A stretch of 36,533 bases of DNA from an uncultured Saprospiraceae bacterium (GTDB lineage Bacteria; Bacteroidota; Bacteroidia; Chitinophagales; Saprospiraceae). Positions within the stretch are counted from its first letter, which is position 1. Each line of letters opens with the position of its first letter. Positions 36,485 through 36,533 of the stretch are shown one piece after another. The stretch lies in contig CALHBQ010000450.1 in the NCBI GenBank assembly GCA_937930815.1, positions 1 to 36,533 of the forward strand, in the 5' to 3' direction. The notes beneath the pieces are model-generated. The model was not told where the DNA came from. It saw only the letters and a program-made list of their open reading frames with translations, and did not search any database. Both the position numbers and the translations under genes were made by a program.

Positions 36485-36533
36485 CCACGAATGAATTCGT
36501 GGATTGCTTACCACGAATGAATTCGTGGGTTGC
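36485..36533. repeat. Dispersed palindrome family 1, two tandem copies at the window edge
   Basis: CCACGAATGAATTCGTGG occurs perfectly at 36485-36502 (followed by ATTGC) and 36511-36528 (followed by GTTGC), a 26-bp period. The array may continue beyond the window. It lies upstream of paaD. Confidence 0.88.

Noticed and set aside
36458-36514. GTG start at 36514 giving a 181-aa PaaD
   Set aside because: The extra 19 residues are translated from the dispersed palindrome and flanking DNA; the conserved PaaD sequence begins after the TTG at 36457.

Overview
The window comes from a low-GC bacterium of the phylum Bacteroidota, most likely a gliding or surface-active member of the Saprospirales/Chitinophagales/Flavobacteriales breadth (the order is inference). 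Evidence: SprB-repeat adhesin with a type B C-terminal domain of the type IX secretion system (T9SS), a PorP/SprF-family protein, Bacteroidota-style promoters (TTG about 20 nt before TAnnTTTG), several lipoproteins, and a phenylacetate (paa) gene set.

Region 1 (1-13743, + strand) is a cell-surface module: the 3' end of a giant adhesin (more than 3,950 residues visible, N-terminus outside the window) with two beta-helix/Ig-like blocks, 32 SprB repeats and a sorting domain; a 213-aa protein that is little more than a signal peptide, one Ig-like domain and the same sorting domain; and a PorP/SprF-like outer-membrane partner. Region 2 (13744-18334) has a small secreted basic protein, a YheT-type hydrolase with a cohesin-like lipoprotein (- strand), a 59-aa membrane microprotein, and a membrane-anchored papain-like protease with a DUF4384-like tail. 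The last two are each preceded by a copy of the same 36-bp promoter-like repeat.

Region 3 (18335-24286) has DoxX, an inorganic pyrophosphatase made as a lipoprotein, an ArsS radical-SAM gene with its carboxymuconolactone-decarboxylase-like partner (arsenosugar-type pair), an unknown lipoprotein, ribonuclease Z and metK. Region 4 (24287-28556) has an RhlE-type RNA helicase, an unknown protein, an AhpD-like protein, and a peptide deformylase that also carries a lipoprotein signal.

Region 5 (28092-31060) contains two tandem paralogous lipoproteins separated by a half REP element, then an IS200/IS605-type Y1 transposase sitting between two nearly duplicate, hairpin-rich ~266-bp units: a REPtron-like (RAYT plus REP) arrangement, with a compensatory base change in one hairpin family. 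An unknown membrane protein follows.

Region 6 (31117-36533, all - strand) is a phenylacetate catabolism cluster transcribed right to left: paaD, paaI, a 3-oxoadipyl-CoA-type thiolase, ywbE, and a PaaZ with an extra DinB/DUF1569-like C-terminal domain. paaABC probably lie beyond the right edge. At least four families of dispersed palindromic repeats lie between genes across the right two thirds of the window. No rRNA, tRNA or CRISPR array was recognised.
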